This document shows, piece by piece, positions 35,767 through 44,282 of a stretch of 64,000 nt of DNA. A program made the translations under genes and the position numbers. How positions within the stretch are numbered: the stretch's first letter is position 1; every line of letters begins with the position of its first letter. The notes beneath the pieces were generated by a model. That model was not told where the DNA came from, made no database searches, and was given only the letters and a program-made list of their open reading frames with translations. This DNA comes from Natrinema versiforme (lineage in GTDB: Archaea > Halobacteriota > Halobacteria > Halobacteriales > Natrialbaceae): positions 62,001 through 126,000 of the forward strand of contig NZ_CP040331.1 of the NCBI RefSeq assembly GCF_005576615.1, read 5' to 3'.

Positions 35767-35906
35767 GGGTAGTCAGTGACCTTAGTACCATCATTAAACA
35801 ACCCTTGCCTCTGATTCTGTTGGTTTCGAGCAAACAGTTGGCGAGGATTTTCAGTCCAAACGTTGATGCCCACCGATTCTGAAATCTTTGACAACGTGAC
35901 TCAGCT

Positions 35907-36356
35907 ATGGTCGGTGCAACAATCAACTCGGTATTCGTAAAAACCGCCCCTTCAGAACTCGAAGACGACGACAACTTAGGGTACGAACTGCAGAAAACCA
36001 AAGACGATTACGACAGTCCAGTCATTATCCAGGAAGCCGATATGCGGAACGCACGAGGAAGAAGGTATACTCTGGTGAGCGGCGCACATGTCTTCCCAGA
36101 AGATGTCCAAGCCACGATGAAACCGTATTTTGAAAGAGCAAATTTCTCTCATCATCTCAATCCAGGCACCACCGACACCGTCGAAGAACAAGAGGTGCGA
36201 GTCATGGTCGAAACGGCGGATGGGGAAAATTACCATATTCAGAAGCTCGATGAAGGACGATACTACGTATCACACGACAATAAACCAGTCAAACCACCAG
36301 AGGCCGTCAACAAAAAGGCAGAGAACGTTTTCCCAGACTACGAACCAATGCTCTGA
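35907..36356 (+). CDS. unrecognised 149-residue protein downstream of the microprotein operon
   Basis: Begins MVGATINSVFVKTAPSELED. It is soluble and mixed alpha/beta in appearance, with lower G+C than the flanks. It lies 140 nt after the membrane protein on the same strand and may belong to the same unit or have its own promoter. No family recognised. Confidence 0.6.
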   Translation: MVGATINSVFVKTAPSELEDDDNLGYELQKTKDDYDSPVIIQEADMRNARGRRYTLVSGAHVFPEDVQATMKPYFERANFSHHLNPGTTDTVEEQEVRVMVETADGENYHIQKLDEGRYYVSHDNKPVKPPEAVNKKAENVFPDYEPML

Positions 36357-36575
36357 TGACTAATCTTGGTATCACTCTCTGAGTTCTCTTACGAGGGTCA
36401 AATGGTACCACTCCGGTCGCCAGCTCAATCGTTGGATCTCCGGGGGACATGTGATTCGTTGTCGAGGTCGTGGCTGCGCGCGCAGCGACGTTAGGAGCGA
36501 GCACGGAGCGGAGGGTGGGGCGGCGGGGTTAGGGTTGGTCCGGCACACAGCAAAAAAGAACGGCGTCGCGCTCGC

Positions 36576-37442
36576 CTACTCTTCCCACCACCGACCGCGC
36601 TCTGGGAATTCGATCCTGCTCCAGCCCGTAATGGCGATGCTGCACCGCCCCTGGTACCAGTTCTTCTTGACGGCCCGGAACCGGACCGTCTCACCTTCGC
36701 TCACGACCGTCTGCCCGGATTTCTCCCAGCAGGTGAACTTGATTTTCCCGCTATCATCCGCTATCAGCCCAACTTGCTGAATCGCGCTACTACTGGGAGA
36801 CCAGAGTTCGATTATCTCGCCTTCGACCGTCACCTCGCCGACCGGGACGTCCGGCACGTCCGCGATGGGCACGATTGCCCCCGGCGCCGCCTTCAGTTCT
36901 TCGAGGGTTTCCAGCACCGCCTTCGTGACGTCCCGCCCGCGCTGCACCTTCTCGGCCAGCTGCTTCGCGACGACCGCTCTCGACCAGCCGCCCTTCACTT
37001 CGTCGCTGATCCGCATCGCTTGCTTGTTGACCTCCGCGAGTTCCTCTTGCGTCAGCCTCTCTCGGGGATCCGTGCGCTCCGTCGGCGCCGGCTCGTCACG
37101 ACCACACTGCTCGCTGACGGCCTCTCGCGTGCGCTGCTCGCGACCCTCCTGCGTTCCCAGCTCGGCCTGGGCACTGATGCGCTCCAATTCGGCTTCCCGC
37201 GCTCGAATGCGCTCCTCCTGTTCGAGGGTGACACCGTGAATCCGATCCTCGCTCGTGTCCGCGATCCCCTCCGGGTGGTTCGCATCCACCTTTGCCTGCG
37301 TCTCCTGCTCGACCGCCGCCTCGAACTCCGGCGTCTCGTCGACGACCGGGAAGCCGTCCTCATCGACTGCCTGACCGCCCGCTTTCTCGAATGCCTGTTC
37401 ATCGACCGTAACGACCTTTCCGCTAGCGTTGTTACTTGACAT
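36576..37442 (-). CDS. OB-fold single-strand DNA-binding protein (RPA-like)
   Basis: 288 residues. The C-terminal third is an OB fold of the haloarchaeal RPA type (VPVGEVTVEGEIIELWSPSS, then KIKFTCWEKSGQTVVSEGE, then WYQGRCSIAITGWSRIEF). The first 130 residues are acidic and helical (EQEERIRAREAELERIS). Such proteins occur on haloarchaeal plasmids and assist replication or repair. A GC-rich non-coding stretch with a long inverted repeat lies upstream. Confidence 0.82.
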   Translation of the reverse strand: MSSNNASGKVVTVDEQAFEKAGGQAVDEDGFPVVDETPEFEAAVEQETQAKVDANHPEGIADTSEDRIHGVTLEQEERIRAREAELERISAQAELGTQEGREQRTREAVSEQCGRDEPAPTERTDPRERLTQEELAEVNKQAMRISDEVKGGWSRAVVAKQLAEKVQRGRDVTKAVLETLEELKAAPGAIVPIADVPDVPVGEVTVEGEIIELWSPSSSAIQQVGLIADDSGKIKFTCWEKSGQTVVSEGETVRFRAVKKNWYQGRCSIAITGWSRIEFPERGRWWEE

Positions 37443-38024
37443 TGGAGTTCACCAACTCCGAAGGCGCTCACGCGCCGACTCCGCGATGCTCCTACATCGC
37501 GGTTTTCCGACGACAACGACCGACAGAACCATCTGCGCGCTCTCGCTCGCGCCTTCGCGAGCGCCCTACCGGGCGCGAGCGAGAGCGCGCCTGCATGAGG
37601 TGGCCCCAACCAGCACCGCGCGCCGACCCGCCCGGAGCGAGCGGCCAGCGGAGTAAGCGTGGGGGGTGAGCAGCCACGCCGCGCAACCCCTCGCGCTTAC
37701 CCGCTGGCGTCGAGACCAGATTCATTTTAGCCCGGAACGGGCGCGGGCAGTGCGGAGAGCGCCCGCACGCCCGGAATGGTCGGTCGCGAGCGACGCGGAG
37801 GGCGGCAGCGGCGAGCGGGGCGGGCCGATACGTACACACCTGTCCAGCCGGCTATGTCGCTCGGTGAGCCAATCACCGCCCTGGCGGACTCAGAAAGGGC
37901 GAGGCCGCCTCGGCCGTCCCCCGACCCCGCAAGCACCGCAGGGACGAGGCGCGCAGCGGCGGTCGCGGGACGTCGAGCGGCCGAGGGCTTTCGGGTGCCA
38001 TTCCCGATGTCGACCGCGATTTAG
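37443..38024. other. 582-nt GC-rich intergenic region
   Basis: Very high G+C gives open frames in most frames, none with family character, so I regard it as non-coding. It contains the inverted repeat at 37535-37590 and a further self-complementary stretch near 37735-37775 (GCGGGC ... GCCCGC). Between an ssDNA-binding gene and a HalOD1 gene it could hold an RNA gene or a replication-related structure; nothing decisive is visible. Confidence 0.4.
37535..37590. repeat. 19-bp perfect inverted repeat
   Basis: The left arm GCGCGCTCTCGCTCGCGCC (37535-37553) is exactly complementary to the right arm (37572-37590), with an 18-nt spacer. It lies 93 nt upstream of the ssDNA-binding gene. It would form a strong hairpin in RNA or a cruciform in supercoiled DNA. 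Confidence 0.7.
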
Positions 38025-38288
38025 CTACTGACCCGTAGAATTCGAGTCTTCGTCGTCGATCAGGACGTCGACGCTCTCTGGTGTCACCGCAAGGCGGATT
38101 CCTTCCACCGTGAACTGTACTTCCACGTTCCCACTCGACGAGTTCAAGATCTGCTCGAGTGCTTCGACGTCGACAGCGTCGTACAGCTGGTACTCGTCCC
38201 GATCCAACCCACACGCTTCGAGCGTCTCGATAATCTCGACGACGAGGTTCGGCGATGCCCCGGGTCCCGTCCTTGAAGAGCAATTCAT
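38025..38288 (-). CDS. stand-alone HalOD1 domain protein
   Basis: 87 residues consisting of one HalOD1 domain (LYDAVDVEALEQILNSSSGN, then VQFTVEGIRLAVTPESVDV). Haloarchaea encode many such single-domain proteins; the family is thought to act in signal output. It is divergent from the winged-helix gene at 38410. Confidence 0.8.
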   Translation of the reverse strand: MNCSSRTGPGASPNLVVEIIETLEACGLDRDEYQLYDAVDVEALEQILNSSSGNVEVQFTVEGIRLAVTPESVDVLIDDEDSNSTGQ

Positions 38289-38409
38289 CTCAACGTTCGA
38301 CGCTTAGGACGGCCGGCATTTAAAGACCAATGAGTCAATTGTAGTTGCTTGAAGATTTTCTGGTTGACTTAGCGCGTTCGGGATAGCGTCGGCGCAACCA
38401 CAAGCGATT

Positions 38410-38670
38410 ATGCGCTTTGACGCCGACTGGATGTCTCGCGCTGATGACCGCATTCTAGAGCATCTCTCCGAAGCCGGCCCCGATACCCCAAAGGAAATGG
38501 CGGACAGTGACCGGGTTCGCTTCTCCCGCCAACACATCAATGCCCGCTGCAAAACGCTGGTCGAATACGGCCTCCTCGTCCACCTCGGCAACGGCGTCTA
38601 CGACATCACGCGATCGGGAGAGCAGTATCTCGCCGGCGACCTCGACGCTCGTGACCTCGATCCTGAATAG
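38410..38670 (+). CDS. winged-helix repressor (phiH1-repressor-like)
   Basis: 86 residues: MSRADDRILEHLSEAGPDTP, then FSRQHINARCKTLVEYGLLV as recognition helix, then the wing GNGVYDITRSGEQYL. The arrangement matches haloarchaeal phage-type repressors of the PhiH1 family. It is convergent with the PIN gene, the stops being 2 nt apart. Target unknown. Confidence 0.82.
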   Translation: MRFDADWMSRADDRILEHLSEAGPDTPKEMADSDRVRFSRQHINARCKTLVEYGLLVHLGNGVYDITRSGEQYLAGDLDARDLDPE

Positions 38671-38672
38671 CG

Positions 38673-39182
38673 TCAGCTGTCGCCGGCGACTAGGTCCTCG
38701 ATGAACCGGAACCCGTTCACGAACGTCATCGAGTCACCGTACCCCTCACTCGCGAGCACGGTTTCGGCTCCCTCGCCGGCCGCGATATCGGTCGTGTAGA
38801 TGTACACATCGGTCGCCGTTCCCGCGCTGAGGTGTTGGGCAGCTAGGGCAGCAAGGGCGGCGTCCGCACGCTCGACCTCGTCGGCGGGTCGGTCGTCGGC
38901 GTTCGCGATGTACCGCTGGACGCCGTCCATCACCCGCGAGACGACCGGCTTGGAGAACTCGAGCGGCGCCGCAACCGTCGCCCAGCCCTCGTCGATAGCA
39001 GCGTCGATAGGTGGCGCCTCGACGTCGGGGTCGTCGACGGTTAGCTCCTCGTACACCCGTTCGGGCAGGACGAAGGTGACGTTGTTCCGGCGAGCGAAGC
39101 GCCGCACTGCCTGGTAGCGACTGTTCGACGGCTGTCCCATCGCGACGAACAGGCCGGTGTCAGCGATGTGGAGCCGGCTCAC
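38673..39182 (-). CDS. PIN-like nuclease domain protein
   Basis: 169 residues. HIADTGLFVAMGQP carries the first acidic residue of the PIN fold, with further acidic residues at ERADAALAALAAQ and YTTDIAAGEGA. PIN proteins cleave RNA and are often toxins. Its start overlaps the stop of the upstream HTH gene by 4 nt (ATGA), so they are co-translated and may form a toxin-regulator pair. Confidence 0.75.
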   Translation of the reverse strand: MSRLHIADTGLFVAMGQPSNSRYQAVRRFARRNNVTFVLPERVYEELTVDDPDVEAPPIDAAIDEGWATVAAPLEFSKPVVSRVMDGVQRYIANADDRPADEVERADAALAALAAQHLSAGTATDVYIYTTDIAAGEGAETVLASEGYGDSMTFVNGFRFIEDLVAGDS

Positions 39183-39775
39183 GCGTCGTCAGCCGCGTCG
39201 CCGTCGATGGCCAACTCCTCGAGCCCTGCCCCGGCCTCCTCTATCTCGTAATGTTCGTGGACGACGGGCCGGAGCGCCTGCAAGATCATCTCCGCCGCCA
39301 GCGGCGAGATGTCCAGATCCTCCGCCATCAGCCGGTGGGTCACCTCACCGCGTTCGCGGGCGACAGCGTAGGTGAGCGCGGTCGCGAGGCCGGCGACGCC
39401 ATGTCGGTCGATGTAGGTGTCGATGTCGGCGTCCGTCTCGCGGCGGCCGACGGCGTCGATGAGCGCCGGCGTGATCGTGTACTCGCGGTCGCCCGCGGCG
39501 GTCGTCACGGTCAGGTCGATCTCACGGGCGGCGTACCGGCGGGGCTGCTCGTCGTCGGTGACGTCGACGACGCCGGCGTCGACGAGCCGGTTGACGTAGC
39601 TGTAGGCCGTCCCTTGGGCGAGTTCGAGGTCGTCCATCACGTCCTGGACGGTCGCCTCGCCCTCCCGGGCGAGATACGCGTACAACTGGGCCAGCTGTGG
39701 CTCCTTGAGGAGGTCAGCGACCGAGAGGAAGTCCTGGACGATGTCGCCGTCCGCGCGGTTTGAGGTGCGTGACAC
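39179..39775 (-). CDS. HTH regulator partnered with the PIN protein
   Basis: 198 residues from GTG 39775 (VSRTSNRADGDIVQDFLS). A winged helix spans about 30-90 (EATVQDVMDDLELAQGTAYS, YVNRLVDAGVVDVT) and a second helical region follows. The frame further upstream passes through the operator-like dyad and is not coding. It shares an operon with the PIN gene through a 4-nt overlap, and probably binds the dyad at 39788-39813. Confidence 0.75.
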   Translation of the reverse strand: MSRTSNRADGDIVQDFLSVADLLKEPQLAQLYAYLAREGEATVQDVMDDLELAQGTAYSYVNRLVDAGVVDVTDDEQPRRYAAREIDLTVTTAAGDREYTITPALIDAVGRRETDADIDTYIDRHGVAGLATALTYAVARERGEVTHRLMAEDLDISPLAAEMILQALRPVVHEHYEIEEAGAGLEELAIDGDAADDA

Positions 39776-39787
39776 GGTTCGTTCTTG

Positions 39788-39813
39788 ATTACAGTTTACA
39801 GTGAACCAGTAAT
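39788..39813. promoter_or_regulatory. operator-like dyad before the HTH/PIN operon
   Basis: ATTACAGTT, 7 nt, then AACCAGTAAT form an imperfect inverted repeat 13 nt upstream of the GTG start. In this position it would cover the transcription start, as expected for autorepression. Confidence 0.5.
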
Positions 39814-39824
39814 GAGTGTTGGGG

Positions 39825-40163
39825 TCACTCCACCGGCGCCGTATCGAGGTGGTCCTCAAGGTTGCGCGTCCAGTAGGCGGCTAGGCCACTGGGGTTACAG
39901 CGAGCGCAGAGTTGGAGCGTCCCCTTGAGATGCCCGAGTTCAACACAGAACCGCGTCAGTTCCGCAAGCGTGTCGACGACGAGACCGCAGCCGTCACAGG
40001 TGACGTAATCGCGCTCGTCGGGATCCGGCCGCGTCTGGGTGGCGCAGTCGACACAGATCGGGTGGGTGACCCGCTCATCCTGGCCCCAGGTGTGCGCCTC
40101 GCCAGTCTCGGCGCCGGACGGAGCATCACAGAAGGCACAGTCGACGAGGGTTTGCTGCGTCAC
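39825..40163 (-). CDS. zinc-finger protein (DUF7558-like)
   Basis: 112 residues from GTG 40163. CAFC ... CVDC, CDGCG and CARC give four cysteine pairs, enough for two zinc sites. The start overlaps the stop of the split gene upstream (GTGA). I recall the family as DUF7558, common on haloarchaeal integrative elements. Function unknown. Confidence 0.75.
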   Translation of the reverse strand: MTQQTLVDCAFCDAPSGAETGEAHTWGQDERVTHPICVDCATQTRPDPDERDYVTCDGCGLVVDTLAELTRFCVELGHLKGTLQLCARCNPSGLAAYWTRNLEDHLDTAPVE

Positions 40164-40583
40164 TCGGCCTCCGCGTCGGCGTCACGGGCAGCCGTCCAGC
40201 CACGATGGCAGACAGCCAGTTGAGTGATCGAGTCGAAGGCGGTACCGCTCGGTTCGTGGACGAGGACTCGGCCCTCAGGAATGGGTGTGACGACATCCGT
40301 GCCAACGATATCACTGACCGGCTTTGTTGAAACCCTCTCGCCGTCTTGCGGTTTGCTGAGAAGCCAGTTTCGCATCGAATCCGTGTAATCCGGTGGGAAG
40401 AGTCGCTCTTCTCAATGTCAACGCTGAAGGGTTTCAACAGAGCCCACTGACCAGATTGCGGGCCGTCGCGTCGTCGATGTCCGCCGTCACAACGCTGACG
40501 GCATCATGATCTTGGGTGAGAAGCGCTTTCTTAAACTGTTCGTAGTCGGCACTTGTGTCATTGCGAGGATTTGAATCAGGCAT
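40160..40583 (-). pseudogene. small haloarchaeal gene split by a MITE
   Basis: From ATG 40583 the frame reads MPDSNPRNDTSADYEQFKKA to NLVSG and runs into a stop inside the MITE at 40434-40436. Beyond the MITE the frame resumes as SDIVGTDVVTPIPEGRVLVH and ends at 40160. Removing the MITE and one copy of the 8-bp duplication joins NLVS to DIVG in frame and restores a 96-residue protein. The chimeric 71-codon frame starting at 40375 uses MITE sequence for its N-terminus and is an artefact. Confidence 0.8.
40320..40444. mobile_element. 125-bp MITE with IS6-like ends and 8-bp target duplication
   Basis: Ends are GGCTTTGTTGAAACCCT and AGGGTTTCAACAGAGCC, inverted repeats matching at 16 of 17. CACTGACC flanks both sides (40312-40319 and 40445-40452), an 8-bp target duplication as made by the IS6 family, whose ends resemble GGCTCTGTTGAAA. 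It codes for nothing. The intact duplication shows a recent insertion. Confidence 0.88.
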
Positions 40584-40692
40584 AGTGAATCGCGCTAGGC
40601 GCCTGAGAGCGCGCCTCGCGCCTCATGGCGCCGACAGACTCATCGTCAGTAGCTGGTGGGATAGTGAAGCAGGCCCCCAAGCTTCGGGAGTG

Positions 40693-40733
40693 TTAACCAA
40701 CAATTTGAGGTCACTCCCGGGACCGTTGGTTAA
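40693..40733. promoter_or_regulatory. TTAACCAAC dyad, copy 2
   Basis: TTAACCAAC and GTTGGTTAA are separated by 23 nt, total 41 nt against 42 nt for the copy at 31384. It lies 110 nt before the split gene. The sequence outside the right arm is also similar in both copies (AAGGMRAGTYC). Confidence 0.6.
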
Positions 40734-40901
40734 GGAAAGTTCCCGACTGTAGAACTGCAGAAGAGAGCACAAATCCGGGGAAAGACGAGATCTGCCTCTG
40801 GTGAGCGGCTACCTAGGGACGGTGACTTGTCCCTCTTGCGGTGCTCAGAATCGCTCGAGAAGTTGTTCGTCGATCTCTCTCAGTGCCTATTCGGTCTTAA
40901 T
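40734..40901. other. short intergenic stretch
   Basis: I see no gene here. A small frame with CPSCG near 40830 suggests a zinc-finger relic but is too short to support. Confidence 0.3.
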
Positions 40902-41324
40902 GGCTCTATTGAAATATTCAGATAGTGACATATTCACAACCCCCGCGTTCAGTACAGATAGACTACTGAACGTCTCTTGGATGGAGATATGAGCCTTCCT
41001 TAGCAAGAATCCACGTCGTCTGTAGCTCGTCGTCGGTTGCAGTCTCTGGAAATAGTATGCATTCGTCAGATTCTCGTGAGTTTTCGATTACAACCTGATT
41101 GAGTTCAGAGTGACTTGAAATATGGTTTGGAGTATCTTTCATGGGCAATTCAGACATATACGTCGTCCGACACCCGCCCTATAGAAAAATGTTACACCTG
41201 ATCAATTGATTATAGACGTTAAAAGCAACAATAGTAGGTACCCTTGATAGTCGATACGCACTCTTCAGCAATCAGCTGTTTCAGACCGTGTTGTGTGTGT
41301 GAAGAAGGGGATTTCAACAGATCC
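40902..41324. mobile_element. region bounded by two IS6-like ends
   Basis: GGCTCTATTGAAAT at 40902 faces GGGGATTTCAACAGATCC ending at 41324. The ends match each other at about 11 of 14 positions and resemble the MITE ends. No target duplication is visible, so these may be unrelated solo ends. A small gene lies between. Confidence 0.4.
40963..41157 (-). CDS. small haloarchaeal protein (DUF7511-like)
   Basis: 64 residues: MSELPMKDTPNHIS at the start, then SDECILFPETATDDELQTTW and ILAKEGSYLHP. The pattern of ECxLFP followed by ELxTTW is what I recall for DUF7511. Function unknown. It sits between two IS6-like ends. Confidence 0.55.
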   Translation of the reverse strand: MSELPMKDTPNHISSHSELNQVVIENSRESDECILFPETATDDELQTTWILAKEGSYLHPRDVQ

Positions 41325-41386
41325 AACCGAGCGTTAGCCATTGAGACTGGTAAAGAGTAGAAGGCATAGCCGCACTGCGTGAGTAG

Positions 41387-41779
41387 ATGCCGTCGGAATT
41401 TCGTGGTATATCCTCGCTCGCCGGGTTGTTTGAAATCGGGTGGGCGATCGGTCTCGAATACTCTGACGGACTCTCGAAGCCAGTACCCACGGTCGGAACC
41501 GTTATCGACCTTGTCATCAGTATGGTACTGTTGGCACAGGCGGTCAAAGACCTCCCCGTGGGTACAGCGTACGCTGTCTGGACTGGGATCGGAGCGGTTG
41601 GAACAGCTTCGCTTGGAATTGTCCTGTTCGATGAACCAGCACTCGTTCGGATCGCGTGTATCGGTGTGATCGTCGTTGGAATCGTTCGGCTCCACCTTGC
41701 ATCTGGTGGATACGGATTTCATGTTGTTGAACCGCAGGCACTTCGAACTGGTGGCTGTTCAATTCACGTGACAGGATGA
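41387..41779 (+). CDS. SMR-family small multidrug efflux protein, probably damaged at both ends
   Basis: 130 residues. Helices 1-4 of an EmrE/SugE-type pump are visible, with GLFEIGWAIGLEYSDG containing the essential membrane glutamate, then TAYAVWTGIGAVGTASLG and the last helix. The first residues (MPSEFRGISS) lack the usual hydrophobic start, and the C-terminus runs 30 residues beyond the normal end. An IS6-like end lies 60 nt upstream. It may be a pseudogene. Confidence 0.65.
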   Translation: MPSEFRGISSLAGLFEIGWAIGLEYSDGLSKPVPTVGTVIDLVISMVLLAQAVKDLPVGTAYAVWTGIGAVGTASLGIVLFDEPALVRIACIGVIVVGIVRLHLASGGYGFHVVEPQALRTGGCSIHVTG

Positions 41780-41833
41780 GAATTTCTTCGTTACCGCCAA
41801 GCGCTTATAGGCACACAGTGATAGTCGGAACCA

Positions 41834-44281
41834 ATGGGATCCCCTGGACCAGCATCCGACATTACGATCGACGAGATCAGGGGGTTCTTCAGCCGAACCG
41901 GCCAACCATCTACCCCGTTTTTCACTGAAGAGGTCGCCGACGCGCTGGAGTGCCCTCGCCAGACTGCCCGTCGCCATTTGGAGGAACTCGCGGAACGAGA
42001 CGAGATACGAACCAAGGGAGGGACCGACTCAACACGGGTCTGGTGGAACCCCGAACAGCGTCGATCGGGTGGCCAGCAGGCAGATGAGGAACAGTTTCGT
42101 GCTTTCGTTAGTGCTGTGGAGGATTACGCGATCTTCATGCTTGATCCCGAGGGCACGGTCGCCTCCTGGAACGAGGGGGCCGAGCGGATCAAAGGGTATT
42201 CAGAAGACGAGATCATCGGCAAGCACTTCTCAACGTTTTACACTGACGACGACGTCGCTGACGGTGCCCCCGAGCGGAACCTCGAAGTCGCTGCGGCCGA
42301 GGGTCGCGTTGAAGACGAGGGATGGCGAGTTCGCAAGGACGGATCGAACTTCTGGGCGAATGTGACGATCACCGCCATCCGGGACGACGACGGGACGCTC
42401 CAAGGGTTCACGAAGGTCACTCGGGATATGACCGAGCGTCGTGAGTACGAACAACAACTGAAAGAACAGGCGGAACGCCTTGAACGGCAGCGCGACGACC
42501 TCGAAGCGGAACTGGACGATATCTTCGAGCGAATTGACGACGCGTTCTACGCCCTCGACGAAGACCTCAAGTTCGAGTACGTAAACGAGCGCACCGAGGA
42601 GTATCTCGGTAGATCGGCCGGTGAGCTTCTCGGGCGGAAACCGTGGGAGGCACTCGACGTCGATCGATCGGACTCGATCTTCGAACGGTTCGAAACGGCG
42701 CTAGCTACGCAAGAGCCGACGAGTTTCGAGCGGTACTCGGAACCATTGGAGATGTGGGCGATGGTTCGGGTGTATCCCTCCGAGTCAGGCTTCTCTGTGT
42801 ATTTCCGGGATGTAACTGACCGCAAGGAGCGCGAGCGGGAGCTGAAACGGACGCACGAACTATTAGAACACGCAGAACGCATCGCGGACGTCGGTGGTTG
42901 GGCAATCGATACGGCCACGAGAGAGCTGGAGGTGTTCTGGACCGATCACCTCTTCGAGATGTTAGACGTGCCGCGCGACAAGGAACCGTCGCTGGAGGAA
43001 GCCCTCGAGATTTACCACGAAGACGACCGACTAATCCTTGAAAATGCCATTGAAGAGGCACTCAACTCCGGTGAGCCATTTGACGTAGAGATCAAGTTCA
43101 GTACGTCAAGCGGCGAAATGCACTGGCTCCGCATCAAAGGTGCCCCCGACGTCGTGGATGGGGAGGTCGTATCACTCCGCGGAGCAGTTCAGGACGTCAC
43201 AGAGCGGAAAGAGCGCGAGCGGAAACTGCAGCGGGTTCGAGAGCGGATGGAATTCGCCCTCAACGCGACCGATGCGGTCGTCTGGGATTGGAATGCTGAT
43301 GCTGACGAGGCCTCATTTTATCCCTCGGCAGAGTCGCTCTACGGAACCACTGTCGAAACTTGGGAGGAGTTCCTTGATGTCATTCATCCTGAGGATAGAC
43401 AGCAGGTCCAGCAAGCGATCGAGAACGCTCTCGAAATGGACGAATCGAAGAGCGAGGAAGTTCGTATCGTTCGAGACGGAGAGGTGCGGTGGATCGAAGC
43501 CCCGGGCCACCCTGTCGAAGATGATGACGGGACGACGCGGATGGTTGGGGTAGCGCGTGATATAACCGAACGGAAGACATTCGAACAGAAGCTCAAGGAG
43601 TCGAACGAGCGCCTCCAGCAGTTCGCGTACGCTGCCTCGCACGACCTGCAGGAGCCGTTACGCATGGTGTCGAGCTACCTCCAACTCATCGAAGATCGCT
43701 ACGGCGACGTGCTCGATTCTGATGGCGAGGAGTTCATCGAATTCGCCGTCGATGGGGCCGACCGGATGCGCGACATGATCGACGGACTGCTCGACTATTC
43801 GCGCGTCGAAACGGAGGGCGACCCGTTGGAACCCGTGGATTTGAACGCTGTCGTCGAGGGCGTGCTTGCTGATCTCCAGTTCGAGATCGAAGACCACGAC
43901 GCCGAGATAACGGTCGAGAAACTCCCGTCGGTTCGGGGTGACGCCAGCCAACTCCGACAGGTACTCCAGAATTTGCTGGAGAATGCCATCGAATACAGCG
44001 GTGACGAACCCCCGCGTGTCCATGTTTCGGCGACACAGACTGGCGACGAATGGGTCCTGTCAGTCAGCGATGAAGGGATCGGCATCGATCCTGACGACCA
44101 GGATCGGATCTTCGAGATCTTCCAGCGACTTCACACGCAGGATGAACGTGACGGTACGGGGATTGGACTCGCGCTATGCAAGCGAATCGTCGAGCGTCAC
44201 GACGGCGACATCCGGGTCGATTCGGAGCCCGGTGAGGGAGCCACGTTCTCGGTATCGCTCCCAGCTCCAGAGGATACCTAA
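41834..44281 (+). CDS. multi-PAS sensor histidine kinase with N-terminal winged-helix domain
   Basis: 815 residues. Residues 1-75 form a DNA-binding-type winged helix (FTEEVADALECPRQTARRHL). Four PAS domains follow (starting near 85, 225, 345 and 465), with PAC segments such as GFTKVTRDMTERREYE. HisKA has the phospho-accepting His603 in AASHDLQEPLR, and the HATPase has NLLENAIEY, DEGIGID and GTGIGLAL. No membrane helix, so it is a cytosolic sensor. The DNA-binding start is unusual for a kinase. Confidence 0.9.
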   Translation: MGSPGPASDITIDEIRGFFSRTGQPSTPFFTEEVADALECPRQTARRHLEELAERDEIRTKGGTDSTRVWWNPEQRRSGGQQADEEQFRAFVSAVEDYAIFMLDPEGTVASWNEGAERIKGYSEDEIIGKHFSTFYTDDDVADGAPERNLEVAAAEGRVEDEGWRVRKDGSNFWANVTITAIRDDDGTLQGFTKVTRDMTERREYEQQLKEQAERLERQRDDLEAELDDIFERIDDAFYALDEDLKFEYVNERTEEYLGRSAGELLGRKPWEALDVDRSDSIFERFETALATQEPTSFERYSEPLEMWAMVRVYPSESGFSVYFRDVTDRKERERELKRTHELLEHAERIADVGGWAIDTATRELEVFWTDHLFEMLDVPRDKEPSLEEALEIYHEDDRLILENAIEEALNSGEPFDVEIKFSTSSGEMHWLRIKGAPDVVDGEVVSLRGAVQDVTERKERERKLQRVRERMEFALNATDAVVWDWNADADEASFYPSAESLYGTTVETWEEFLDVIHPEDRQQVQQAIENALEMDESKSEEVRIVRDGEVRWIEAPGHPVEDDDGTTRMVGVARDITERKTFEQKLKESNERLQQFAYAASHDLQEPLRMVSSYLQLIEDRYGDVLDSDGEEFIEFAVDGADRMRDMIDGLLDYSRVETEGDPLEPVDLNAVVEGVLADLQFEIEDHDAEITVEKLPSVRGDASQLRQVLQNLLENAIEYSGDEPPRVHVSATQTGDEWVLSVSDEGIGIDPDDQDRIFEIFQRLHTQDERDGTGIGLALCKRIVERHDGDIRVDSEPGEGATFSVSLPAPEDT

Positions 44282-44282
44282 C

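Noticed and set aside
37450-38024. Dense overlapping frames in all directions
   Set aside because: High G+C removes stop codons by chance; compositions are arginine/alanine-rich and none shows a domain.
40160-40375. A 71-codon gene starting MRNWLLSKPQ
   Set aside because: Its first 20 codons are MITE sequence; it is the 3' half of the split gene.
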